A stretch of 64,000 nucleotides of DNA. It comes from Neckera pumila (lineage: Eukaryota > Streptophyta > Bryopsida > Hypnales > Neckeraceae). The notes under the pieces were generated by a model. It ran no database searches and was not told the DNA's origin. It saw only the letters and a program-made list of their open reading frames with translations. Within the stretch, counting starts at the first letter, position 1. Every line of letters starts with the position of its first letter. This document shows, one piece after another, positions 10,844 through 21,763 of the stretch. The stretch spans positions 28,334,339 to 28,398,338 of the forward strand of contig OZ018412.1 of NCBI GenBank assembly GCA_963969595.1. Reading direction: 5' to 3'. A program made the position numbers and the translations under genes.

Positions 10844-13800
10844 TGTCATAGCACAAAAAAACAAAACCCCTCTAGTAGACGTTCCAATGTATTTAAATTG
10901 CCCTTAGGATGACTCATGCATCGTTCCTACAGAGATCTAGTTTGTACATTCTATAGTGATGACCGGAATAGGATGCGGAAGTCACAGCAACCACAAGTGA
11001 TCCGGATTCTAGAATGGAAAGCTTAAAATACCTAAATGATTGCTTTCCATTCAGTTGGACTATCCCACTTTAGTCCCAATCCGTGAAACAACAACAAGAA
11101 AGTGTCTAAACAATATATCACTCCCTTTTCTACTGATAAAACTCTGACCCTAGGATTTAGAATCAGAACCGGAAGGAGTGTTGTTATCCTGTGCCTCTTC
11201 CTGATTCCGCTTTCGGATCCTCAAACTTAGTAACTGTTTAGAAGTTTAGCCTCTATAGCAAAGGGTCCAGCGTATTGTAATTAAAGAAGGCTGCGTGAAT
11301 TCCTACCCTTCAAGGTTTATAGTGACAAAAGTTCCACTAAAAGAAGAAAAATAACAAAAGACAAAAAGAAGTTTCTCCTCACAACTAACCCAGAAGCTAA
11401 TCCGGACCAACAAGTCACTCAGAAAACCCCTACAATCCCTACATTACTACAATGACAGGTTCTTCTGACCCAAGTTCCTAATAAGAGACGCTACTTCCGA
11501 AAACCGGATACAGGAAACATCTGGGGGCAACTCATCTTCTCCAAAACTTGTAAACACAGCTACCCGCACGAAGTAATGGTTCTAGCATTACCGGCATACC
11601 AACCTAATGTTAAGACTTCTCAAACCAACACTTAAGAAGTGAAAATCAGAATATTTTGCAATGGAAATGAAAAGAACAGAAGTATAAGATAATACTATCC
11701 TATCATGCCCAGGATTGAAACTAATTTCAGCCCCACTAAATACCAAACACATGGGCACCCAAAAGGTCCCATGAGAATCCTAACTACAGATCAGAGAATG
11801 ACACGTGTCATTTCCTTAATCCCCAAATCCCTGCTTTGACTTCCTAATAGCCGGCCTTTCCACAAAAAGTGGATCTCAGATCCAAGAAATCTAGATCCAG
11901 CTGTCCAGGTGCATCCGACCAGAAAGCAACTAGAAAGCTGCTTTCTACCTATCAAAAACTTGAGATTCACTAAGTCCCTAGATATGTTCCTACAAACTCT
12001 CTACCTCCTTTTTTTTGCCCCTTGGATGGTGTTGGTGCTGTCTTGATCACACCTTTCCTTGCTGGCTATTGTCGGCTTCCAATAGGTTTGCCTGACTTAG
12101 TAACTTTTCCTTTTGGAGGAGTTGGAGGTTTATCTTTTCCTTTTTTGCGCGCAGGTTCCATTTTTGTTTTTGAGTCTTCTTCTTCTTCCTTGGACTCTTC
12201 CCCTGATTCTAACTGACTCTCCACCTTCTTAGTGGTCTCTGGTGTCTCATCTTCCTCAGATTCAAGATCAATTGTTGGTAACGCCTCCCTACTCCTCTTG
12301 ATGTTGATCTTCGTTTGGCTGAGGCTGGCTTGGGTGACTGACCAAAAAGGATGCTCTGTGGAGTGCCCAGATCTAGTTCCACATTCTTACTCTGACTGCG
12401 GGTCTGGAATTCGGGTGATAATCATTTTCCGGCTCCCACGGCAATCCTCAGCTTGGAGTGGCTGGCTGGTGTGGTCTTTTCTTTTGCGCCTCCCTTTGGC
12501 TTCCAGTCGATTGAACTTCGCGACGGCATTGCCTTGGTAGGAGTCTCCTCCTTCATCTTTTTTTTGGCCTTTGCCAGTTCCGATTCCAGGTGCACATCAG
12601 CATTCTCCATGACTTCTCTCAACTCAAACAAGGTATGTTCCATCTTCTCATGATAGGACGTCAGGACTAAAACAACCTTGGGTCCCATCAGAAATCCCTC
12701 CTTGAGTATCTTGGCCTCAAAAAGTTTGGCTTCATTAATTACGTTGCCTGGATTTCCAACAAACTTTTGGATTCGCTTAAGGGTGTCCATGGTTTCTGTT
12801 AAGAGCTGCCTACCCTCACTCTTAGGCTTTTTCCCTAACTCCTCTTGCAGATCCTTTACTTGTCCAGTTAGGCTAGCTATCCTGTTTTCTAACTTCCGGG
12901 TCACCTCCTTATCACTCATCATTTTTTCTCAGATGCCCTTCAATTCATTTCTAACCACCCCAAGAGGGTCAGCTGACTTTGCCCAAACCAAAATCCTTAC
13001 TAGTCCCCTCTCCAGCTGCTCCCTTGCCTTTCTTTTGAGGAACTTCATGTTCCTCTTCTGATTTTGACTCATCTACTGATGCTTCTTTCTTCTCTTCTGG
13101 TTCCGGATCCAAACTAATGTCAAACTGTAGCATCACATCTGCAGACTTGTACACAATTACCTCCTTTCTTCTTAGTAAATTGTTATGCTCATAGGGGTGG
13201 AAGAGAAAAGGAGAGAGACAAGAGGGTCTGGACTTGCTTACCATTGAGACCATCTTAGTCACTACTTCCTTCAACACTAAACCCCAACTCACCTTCCTCT
13301 CTCCGGTCAGTGCACCAAAAATTATATTTGCTATGGTAAGGGTGGCCTGAGTAGGAATCTCCAGATTCAAGATTGGAACTAAAAACTCTAGAACTCTCCT
13401 ATGCCTTAAGTTCAAGCAATCCATCACTGCATATCCATCCTTGGGATTGACATGGTTGCAGAAATTACCATTGGCGAACTCGTCTGTCCACCCAGCCATA
13501 CCTTCTCCCTCCTTGGGACAGTTGTATACCTCTCCCCACATTTCCAGAGTCCATCTGGTTGGTTTTGCCCAATTTGTCTTATGCCACTCGCTTGACTGGT
13601 TTGCGAGAAGCTCCCCCACATTTGTCTCGTTCTTCAAGTTCCAGGGCCTTTGCATGAAGCCATTGCATCCGAGACTCATCAAGTCCTCCCACAAGAGTGC
13701 CTTCTCCTTCAAGTTCTTGGGCAGTCCTGGCATTACTGACTGAAGTTTGACTGAAAGCGGCTCCTCACTCACCTCAGCCTTCATTATGGCTCTCAATTAC

Positions 13801-14408
13801 TTGGAGTGATTTACAACCTCTTGACTTCCTTTCCTCTAAATAGCTGCTACCCACTACTGCTCTTTTTCAAAGAGACAAGCAATCTAACAACCACTCAATA
13901 GAAACCGGAATCACAAAGCTCACACTCTTCTTAGTTCTCAGCGCCACACTTCTTTGAAAAATACACACTCGCAATCAAAAAACACCAGAATGAGAATATG
14001 GAATGAGGAGACTGCTACAGGATCCCTTTTTCTTTGTTGCCCATCCAGTTTTCCCTACCGTTGGAAATGATTGTTCTCTTCTTCATTGGAAAATAGCTCC
14101 CGTTCAACGGCTCTCCTAATTTTCCGATAGTGACCATTAGCTCTCGGTTTCTATTTCCAATACAAGTTTGACCAATCCTGAATACTTGGAATTCCTGTAA
14201 GTATCCCATATTGGTTTCCGGTTTCCGGTCCAAGACAGAAACAATAAAGATCCGTCTTAACCATTTTATCTCTTTTAAGAGATCCTATGGTTGCTAATCT
14301 AAAAATCTACTAAACTTTGTACTTCTTTTCTAAAAACAACAACAAAAATATGCAGATAAAATGTCTTTAACCTAATTCTATTACTAAGTAATAGAATTTG
14401 GTATTCCG
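10844..14408 (-). mobile_element. T1: 3.57-kb solo-LTR-like insertion with an ORF
   Basis: A member of the same family as T2 and T3, inserted in the MULE/SWIM gene in the same orientation as that gene. The 3' end (low coordinate) reads, reversed, ...TATGACA and matches the other copies (TGTCATAGCACA on the plus strand). The 5' end starts near CGGAATACC, apparently lacking the first three bases. The flanks GGCCT (10839-10843) and GGCTT (14409-14413) are a 5-bp target duplication with one mismatch. No terminal direct repeats and no reverse transcriptase or integrase are visible. It is the most diverged of the three full copies. Confidence 0.65.
12010..13796 (-). pseudogene. T-family ORF in T1, diverged and broken
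   Basis: The first frame (13796-12969, 275 codons) carries the family's N-terminal globular region, resembling the 'putative plant transposon protein' domain: G-C-N-G-F-M-Q-R-P-W, K-D-G-Y-A-V-M-D-C, and the T-x-A-N-x-I-F-G-A-L-T-G-x-R-K-V-x-W-G motif. Later frames give a coiled-coil segment (12922-12422), with the same S-Y-H-E-K-M-E-H-T-L block as T2 and T3, and an acidic-then-basic tail (about 12300-12010). A stop after the first block and later frame changes mean it cannot make the full protein. Function is unknown. I infer a nucleic-acid-associated structural or accessory protein from the basic tail and coiled coil only. Confidence 0.65.
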
Positions 14409-16102
14409 GGCTTCCACAACCCTCATTGCACATGGTCTCTTGGATAGCTGACACATGAGTGGAATTTGGAGTAATAGTTTGGCCTCCAATGTTTCCATAT
14501 GACATTGCCATTGGGGGCTCAACATCCACACTATGAGAAACATCCTCCAGAAGTGGGTTCAATGTAGATGCACTACTTGTGCCTCTCCACGACCGCATCT
14601 GGATGCGAGGATGAAAGAAGTTCACTTTGTCTGGTCTATGCAAGTCATATTCGCATCCAAGTGGCATGTCTACCTTCCTTGTCTGTGATCTAAACACCTA
14701 TTTACCTTCAAGATGAGGCTCTCTATTAAAGAATTCTTCTACACCTAGAATTTTTGAAATAGCTTTTGCGAGCGTCCTAGGATTTCCCGTTCGTTCTGCT
14801 GAACGCTGAGCCACGTGGAGCATTAGCTCTTCTTTTCCTGGTCCCTTCTCAGCTTCATTTCCCTTTAGGTATTGGTAATACCGCATCATTTGCATGAATG
14901 CTCTAACAAAATTGTCTACGATGGCAATATAGAGATCATTACCCCAATTTCCAGACTATTGAAGCCACTTGTTATGTACTGTCTTGGCAAGGTTGCAAGA
15001 CGGCATTTTGGCTAGCTCTGACTCACTAAGATCCTGATAGAAAATCATCCATATACCACAATTAATTTCCATTGTCCGCAAATCTACACTGAAGTTCTGA
15101 TTACGGTTAAGGAATTTCAAGATCAAAACCCTATAATATTGTCAAGTGGACACGCACCACTTTCAAAAGGATACATGTATGGTTAAAGAGAGAGCTGCCA
15201 AAGTACCCCTCTTGGTACCGAGAGGGCCTTTCTAGGTACCAACGCATGCATTAGTTGATCATACCAAGTAGTATAAACCTAAACTGTTCAAAGGATAATG
15301 ACAAAGTTTCCAACTATACAAGTAAAAGTATACTCCTCACGGATTGCAGAGGACCCATCAAGGGACAAATAGAATGCATCACTCATACATTATTGCTTAA
15401 TGCGGAACACAGTCTTCCTCCCAGTGAAAGTTAAATGTGTAAGAGCCACAATTACGTCATTAGACCCCTCATGGTATCGAGAGGGGTCTCCAATGTCTTA
15501 ACGTTATGCAACACTCATACACCGTTGTGTTCCAAAGTGAACACACATGATACATATATTAGTATATCACCAAAGAAGGTATTCTGCAAAGCACCCCTTG
15601 GCATAGAAAGGGATGTAATACATGACCAGTTGGAATGGAGAGCCTTATTAAATCTAGCAATAGAAGTGGAAGGATAAGGAGGACAACAAAAAATAAGTTT
15701 AGGTATAGAACCTTCTGATTTAGAGAAATGAAAGGCAGGAGGGATGAAGGCTTACTATGAATCCGCCCCACTCATGATATCAAAAATGCCAAAAAGAAAG
15801 CTAGAGCTCCAATTGATGCAAACCAGATTCCGTGGCCTTAATGATAACCACCATGCTCTAATGGCCAGATAACGAGTCTCGGATTTTTTAGAAGTAGAGG
15901 CATTGTTGTATTGCTTACAAAGTAGCTGATGCTGATCTTGTAAGTCGGTGCGAATGGACTCCTTTATTTGCTTTTCCATGGATTGGGTCCAGTGAAAGAG
16001 GCATGTTCTTTCACGGTTTTCCACTGGTACGTTACTGTCTTCAAATCCGCAGACCTTCTACACAACATTCCAATTAGCCTATGCACTATCTGCCATGAAT
16101 CC
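14409..16102 (-). pseudogene. MULE-like transposase, middle part (A1)
   Basis: This is the segment between insertions T1 and T2. Reading down from 16102 the frame gives G-F-M-A-D-S-A then a stop (CAG to TAG) then A-N-W-N, the block that holds the second acidic residue of the DDE site. It continues to R-E-R-T-C-L-F-H-W-T-Q-S (about 16020) and R-Y-L-A-I-R-A-W-W-L-S (about 15870-15840). The blocks at 14895-14698 and 14697-14400 match copy A2 at 58171-57737, sharing R-K-x-D-x-P and L-x-x-P-D-K-V-N-F. A probable intron between about 15.75 and 14.9 kb contains the hairpin repeats listed separately. Confidence 0.75.
15205..15612. repeat. Three hairpin-bearing repeats in the A1 intron
   Basis: Short palindromes recur at 15205-15227 (CCCCTCTTGGTACCGAGAGG), 15463-15490 (CCCCTCATGGTATCGAGAGG) and 15592-15612 (CCCCTTGGCATAGAAAGGG, decayed). 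The last two are preceded by similar text (ACTCATACA..., AGTGAA..). They look like about three copies of a small tandem or foldback unit. Nothing coding is seen across them. Confidence 0.5.
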
Positions 16103-19100
16103 TGTCGTAGCACAGAAAGCACAAAATCCTTCCTTAAGGCCTTAGTGGACCCTAAAGTGACTCGTGTATCGTTCCGCAGAGATCTTGATGTAATTCTCCT
16201 AATTGGCCGGAATGAAGTGAGTTAATATCCCAAAACAAACCCCAAGTACTAGTCTAGACCGGTTCCAACTCTAGTAATCCGGAACCGGAAACTCCTTTCC
16301 CACGTATATATCTATCCGGTCTAAAATATTTAACTATGTAATAAAATTCGAGTTTAACCTTTGGACCAAGAGGGATCTGCAACTTGGGTTTCAGGAAGGA
16401 CGCTTAACTCCTACCCTCCGAGTTTTAACGTGTCAGAAGATCCACGATGTAAACTTCAAAAGAAAACCTCGACAAAACGACGAGAAAGAGACTTTCCTCA
16501 CAACTAGACCGGATTGACTACTCAGGTTAGCAGGTCACGCAAGACAGTCTGGATTCTCCTAACAATTACTACAACGACAGACCACAAGACAATCCACGGC
16601 CTAGGTAGAGAAGGGGCGTCAGGAAAACATAGGAGAGCTATGATACTTCTTGACAAAAGCAAGTTCTAATCCTTGCAAGGAAATCCTGTGGTATCCCGTC
16701 TAACACACAATCTCTCCAGGGACCGGATACTTCTTGTATCCGGGTATCACTTCCTCCTTACCCACTCTGCACAATCTCACTGCTCTCACAATAACACGGA
16801 CAAGTGCTAAAAGGTACAGCTCACGGTTTGTGAATTGAATAACTTTAATGGCATTTGCAGAAAAACTGGGAATACAAAGTATGAAAATGCTACCCGGATT
16901 CAACCTAAAATCCGCCTTCAAATACTAAACTGCCCTTCAAACTCAAAAAGCGCCTAAGGCCCAAAACAGCAAGAGGAATGACACGTTTCATTCCTGACTT
17001 CCTGTCAATTTTAGGCAACCTAAGCTACAATCAAAAAGTTTCCACTTAATGTGGATCTTAGATCCTAAAAATGCGGACTCAACTACTTGAGTCCTAACTC
17101 CTTTTACTAAAAATATTCCTACTTAACTACTTGTCAAGAAAACTAAGCATGCAGCCCCACGATCACTGCCAGAATCTTCACCTACTTTCTAGTCTTCTTA
17201 ATTGGAGAGAATCCTGCTTTCGCTGGTACCTTCTGGGCCACGGGCTTCTTTCCGGTCTGCTGTCTCGCCATCTGCTTAGATCGGGCTTTGGCCTTCTCCC
17301 TGGCCGCCTTCGCTTTTGTTGCTCGGGTCTCTGCCAGAGCCTGATCAGGATCTAAATATGGCTCAGAATCCTCATCGGACTCTGATTCCTCTTCCTCATC
17401 ATTGGAATCCTCTTCGTCTTCTTCCTCTTCCTGAGCCCTAATGAATTTCTTCTTAGCCGACGGTGGCTCAGGCACCTTTCTCTCCTGCGGGACTGGAGCA
17501 GGTCTGGCCACCTTGCTCTGAGGTGTTGCCTCTCCTCCAACCGGTTTCCTGATCATACCTTTACTGGGTGATCCTGATGAAGTCCCGCGATCGGCTCCAG
17601 TCTCCGTCTTCACCACGGACTGCATCAGAGTCGTCATCTTCTCGGCTTCACCGAACTGTACCTTCTTCCCCGGAGTCTTGGGAGAAGACTTGGAAGGGGA
17701 GAGACTGCTGATATTCTTCGTCTTGGTTCCCTCCTCTGGAGTAGATCCTCCTGGTCCGGTTTCCAGTCCCTGTGCCTTGGCTGGATCCGGTGCCGTCACC
17801 TTTGTAATCTCCAAATCGTCATCCTCAGGAATTGGGTCGAGTACCTTGGTGCTTTTCACCTCAGTCTGCTGCTCCTAACTCGTCTTGGTTTCCTGGTGCT
17901 CCTCAGGTACAGGTAAAGCAGGTTGTTCGTGAGAAGTCTCACCTTTACCCGTATCTACTGCTGCCGACTGCTGAACTGGCTCTTGATCTGGTTCCGGTCT
18001 CGGCGCAGGCACACTGTGAGGATTCACCTCACGCATAACTTCTCGCAGCTGCTCCAACGTCGACTCCATCTTCTTATGGTAAGTGATCATCGCCAATAGG
18101 AGCTTTTGGTGCAGTTGTCTTCCCTCCGTCATCACTTGTTGATCAAACAAGTTAGCCTTGTTGACCACTTCACCCGGATGGGTGATAAATTCCCGGATTC
18201 AGGAAAGGGTATACTTTGTCTGCTTGGAGAACGTCCTCTCCAACTCCACCTCTTCCGTTTTCTGGCGCAACTCTTGTTTAAGAGCGGCCACTTGGCCGGA
18301 AAGTTTCACCAATTCCTCCTTATTCTCATTCTTCTCCTTCTCCCGGTTGAGCCGGATCACCTGAGTCAAGGCTTGTGCTGGGTGGTCAACGCCCATCGTC
18401 TGGCAGATGGCCTGCATTGCACCTTCTACCACCGCGTATCGTTTTCTAAAATCACTCAGATCTCTGGTGATCCTGTCCAAAGGCTCTTCTCCCCAGACCG
18501 GATCGGTATCCTTGGTCTGTTCTCTCTCTACCGGATCCTTTCCTCTCGTTTCCTCACCCTTATCCTCAGCTTCACTCTTGTCCTCCTCTTCATCAGACTC
18601 ATCCTCATTGTCCTCATCGGAGGACTCTTCCTCGTTTCCGGTCTCCTGATCTAAGTCAGGGACCTCAAATTCTACTAATGCCGCGGCTGCCTCATACTCT
18701 ACCTCTTCCTCTTTTGTCATCACCTCCTCGGAATTATATAGGTGATAAAGGAAAGGACAGATGGCGGAAGGCTTAGCCTTCCCGACATTGTTGACCATTT
18801 TTAATACTTGGTCCTGAATTACTAAACCCCAATCTACCTTCCGGTCTCCTGACAGCGCGCCAAAGACTGTGTTGGCGAGTGTCAGAGAGACCCGGCTTGG
18901 CCTTTCCGGGTTAAGAATGGCCAAGACGTAATGCAGTAGACGCCTCTCTCTCTCATTGATACAATCGGTAACCGCGAACCCATCCTTCTTGCTAATGGGG
19001 CTATGAAACTTACCCACTGTGAATTGGTCCTTCCGGGATGCGCTGCCTTTGCCCTCCCGATCGAACCGGTACACCTTTCTCCACATCTCCGCCGTCCACT

Positions 19101-19995
19101 TCTTGGGTTTCGCACGGATCGTGTTCGCGGCCTGAGATGGTGCTCCCGAGCTCAACTCCGCCACTATCGCTTCACTCCGGAAATCCCACGGTCTGATCAG
19201 GAAGCCGGCGCATCCCATTTGTTCCAAGTCCTCCTTCAGATCCACCATCTCCTTGTCATCCTTGGGCAATCGCGGCGTCACGTAGCGCAGCGAGATGGTT
19301 GCTCCTCCGCTGTGACTTGCGGCCATATCTCCCGTCGATCAAAGAAAACCGGTCTACTGTTGGGTATCTGTACGACTAGTAATCCTCACGGCTCACTCCC
19401 TCTCTCTCCTTTCAGATGGAAGGTATTAACTCTAAGCTCCGGCACCAACAACCTTCTCTCTCTCTCTCAATAACCTCCCAGCACTCTCGCCTGTAGTCGC
19501 GTTAACTCAACACACCAACACTACCTCTCAGACCGGAAATCAGTAATCGCGTACGCTGGATAATTCTCCGTCAGGGCAGGAAATCACAAGTAACCAATCT
19601 TTGGACAGATAGGATCTACAAGAGCCAATCTCAACAGCTCTTAGTAATTACCCTAATTAAGGCCTTGCCCGTTAATCCTGCCCATTTAGGCTTCCCGTTA
19701 ACTAATGATTAGAACGTGTCCCTTGTTCCCTAGGGCTAAGTAGGTCACCATTGGATGGCGGCGTCCTGTTTTCCCTTTCCTGACCTGGTCTAAGCAAAGT
19801 ATGATTCCGGTTCCTTGTTTCCGGTACATTCAATTAGCCTTTACTCTAATTCCTGATCAGTCCATTCCCGGTTTCCGGTTCTAAACATTAGACGGTCTAC
19901 AACTATCGAAAAATCGAAAAAATTTACTACTAAGAAGAACATTATTCCTTCATTTTTATTTTAATATAGTAAAACTAGATTTTCATGTTCCGACA
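16103..19995 (-). mobile_element. T2: 3.89-kb solo-LTR-like insertion with an ORF
   Basis: The boundaries are exact. The plus strand reads AATCC then TGTCGTAGCAC at 16098-16113, and CCGACA then AATCC at 19990-20000, giving a perfect 5-bp target duplication AATCC. In gene orientation the element starts TGTCGGAACATG and ends GCTACGACA, so it has TG...CA ends with a short TGTCG/CGACA inverted repeat. Just inside the 3' end is a tail (GGAACGATACACGAGTCAC) like the U5 end of plant gypsy LTRs. No direct terminal repeats, primer-binding site or polymerase genes are inside. Removing it restores T-T-C-A-A-G-G-G-A-T-T-C across the host gene. Confidence 0.8.
17182..19326 (-). pseudogene. T-family ORF in T2, about 714 codons, two nonsense codons
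   Basis: The best-preserved copy: one continuous frame from ATG at 19326 to the stop at 17182, broken only by TGA near 18196 and TAG near 17872. Residues about 1-200 form a globular region (G-C-A-G-F-L-I-R-P-W; K-D-G-F-A-V-T-D-C; T-L-A-N-T-V-F-G-A-L-S-G-D-R-K-V-D-W-G) resembling the 'putative plant transposon protein' domain. Next come a long acidic tract (about 225-275), a coiled coil (about 340-380), a second helical block (Y-H-K-K-M-E-S-T-L-E-Q-L, about 420), a Pro/Ser-rich stretch with S-P-S-K-S-S-P-K-T-P-G-K-K-V-Q-F (about 545), another acidic run and a Lys/Arg-rich C-terminus. No protease, RT, RNase H or integrase motif is seen. A sense-orientation CT/GA-rich leader precedes the start. 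Its role is unknown. Confidence 0.75.
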
Positions 19996-21763
19996 AATCC
20001 CTTGAACTGCGGCTCTCTCATACACCATGTTTTGCAAGAACAGAGTTTATTTTCTTCCAAAAAAGCATTTGAGCCTCTCCATCTTTAGATTGCATGTCAC
20101 AAACAACAATGGACATTACACAACAATACACGGAGTCATACACGTGACACGCCATGGTGGTCCACCCATTCACGTGTTTGACATGATCGAACATTATCCA
20201 GGCATTCTCCAGGTCACCTCTACTTTGCATTTGTTCGACGAAGTCGACTCCACTTCTAGGTCCTACTTCAGACATCTTAATACAAACACTTTATCTGTAT
20301 CTATTCCTTGACCTGGGAATTTACTTTCCTGAACAAATGCCCATGTGCTTGCTCTTTTCAACTTGGTAATATTGTCAATCACACAAATCTCCTTAAATGC
20401 TTGAATGATGTTATCTCATTTCAAATACCTGGAGAGCTAAAGTATTTGCATTTGTCTAGCACTGGGACTAGTTCATCAAAGTCTAGAGTCTTGGTCTGCT
20501 CTCCATTCGGACATAAAATAAGCTCGTCCAATAGTTCTTTCATTGCCTCCATGACAATTGAGGAATTCATGCCACTGGTTGTTTTCTCCATCTGCTCTCA
20601 AATTAGAAACCGAGTTCTATCCTTCATGTCGTGTAGTTCACCATCTTTCATCGGATGATTGTGAGTACCCAAATGTATAAAAGCACAAGTTTGCGTCTCA
20701 TTCCTGGTGACATAATAGACCATCACACTACACCTAGCAATACACGAGGGAGGCTTCTTGCATAATATACAAACAAGAAATGACTCTGGAGGGTGTATGT
20801 CACCCACAGCAAGTGGAGTAGGTGACAGCCCTTCCCATTCCATTTTGTTCAAGGCCTTGTTTTGGTTGACATGAGTCACACGACTAAGGAACTCACGGGA
20901 AGAGTTAGTGCAACAAGGATGATCTAGACAAAAAGCTGAGTGGAACAACAATCCCATTGGATTTGATATATTTGTGGTCACCATCTTTGACCAAATGTGA
21001 CCATCACACCGCCTGTCCATACCAACCATATTCTTTGTTTTTTGTTGAGAAGGATATGGCTCAAGTGGCAATAACTCAAATATCACATTCCATTAAACTT
21101 TGGAGGCAATGTCTCCACTCTCTTGATGGGAATAGTATTGTAATTCAGTTTCGACAACACATTTCTACATCCTTTCAATGTACAAAGTTCCCTCAAACTT
21201 TGAATCACTGATGAATCTGAGATTCCGATTGCTAGTGTACTGATTCTGACTGGCGGGGTCAATATAATTGGGATTGGCAATGTCGACTGAGAAGGAATAT
21301 CCGCGTTCCTGTCGTCCTAAGGTGTATCAACATTGGAATCATCTCTTAGAATAGTGACATGTTCCAGAAGCGCCTCTATCTTAACACAAGTCAGGGGTGG
21401 AGTCTGATATGATGACAACAAGGATCGATAGGATGTGAAAGTGTTTGTAGAAGCCATACGACATGATTGAAGTTCTCAATACACCCTATATTTTCTAGGC
21501 TTCAAATGCTAGTACCTATCATCACCATCTGAGGCAGATTCATGTCCTACACTATAAGTGATCAATCCAGTCTTGCCATCATATATGTCTTCGTCAACGT
21601 AAATTGACTGTACCTTGAAATTGAACCTGACACTCAATCTAGAAGCTGAAACAAAAGCCAATCCATCTTGGCCTACTGGAAATAAGATTGGAACATCATT
21701 TCCAATTATGCTTAGCACAATCATTTTTGTAAAGTCTACCATGGCAAACAAAAGGTATTTCAA
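19996..21763 (-). pseudogene. MULE-like transposase, 5' part (A1)
   Basis: The N-terminal half includes a zinc-finger-like block with R-C-D-G-H-I-W-S-K (about 21010) and C-x10-T-H-N-H-P near 20690-20650, the usual DNA-binding module of MULE-type proteins. The start of the catalytic core follows: I-M-F-D-H-V-K-H, then V-C-D-M-Q-S-K-D-G-E-A-Q-M-L-F-W (20275-20040). In-frame stops and frame changes lie between 20600 and 20280 and at about 21083. The gene runs into T2 at 19996 in the middle of the F-K-G/F-M-A-D-S-A motif. The upstream frame 21763-21509 may be an earlier exon. The true start codon was not identified. Confidence 0.7.

Noticed and set aside
18106..19473. Plus-strand ORFs of up to 182 codons inside T2
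   Set aside because: Leu/Ser-rich shadows of the acidic and coiled-coil minus-strand ORF.
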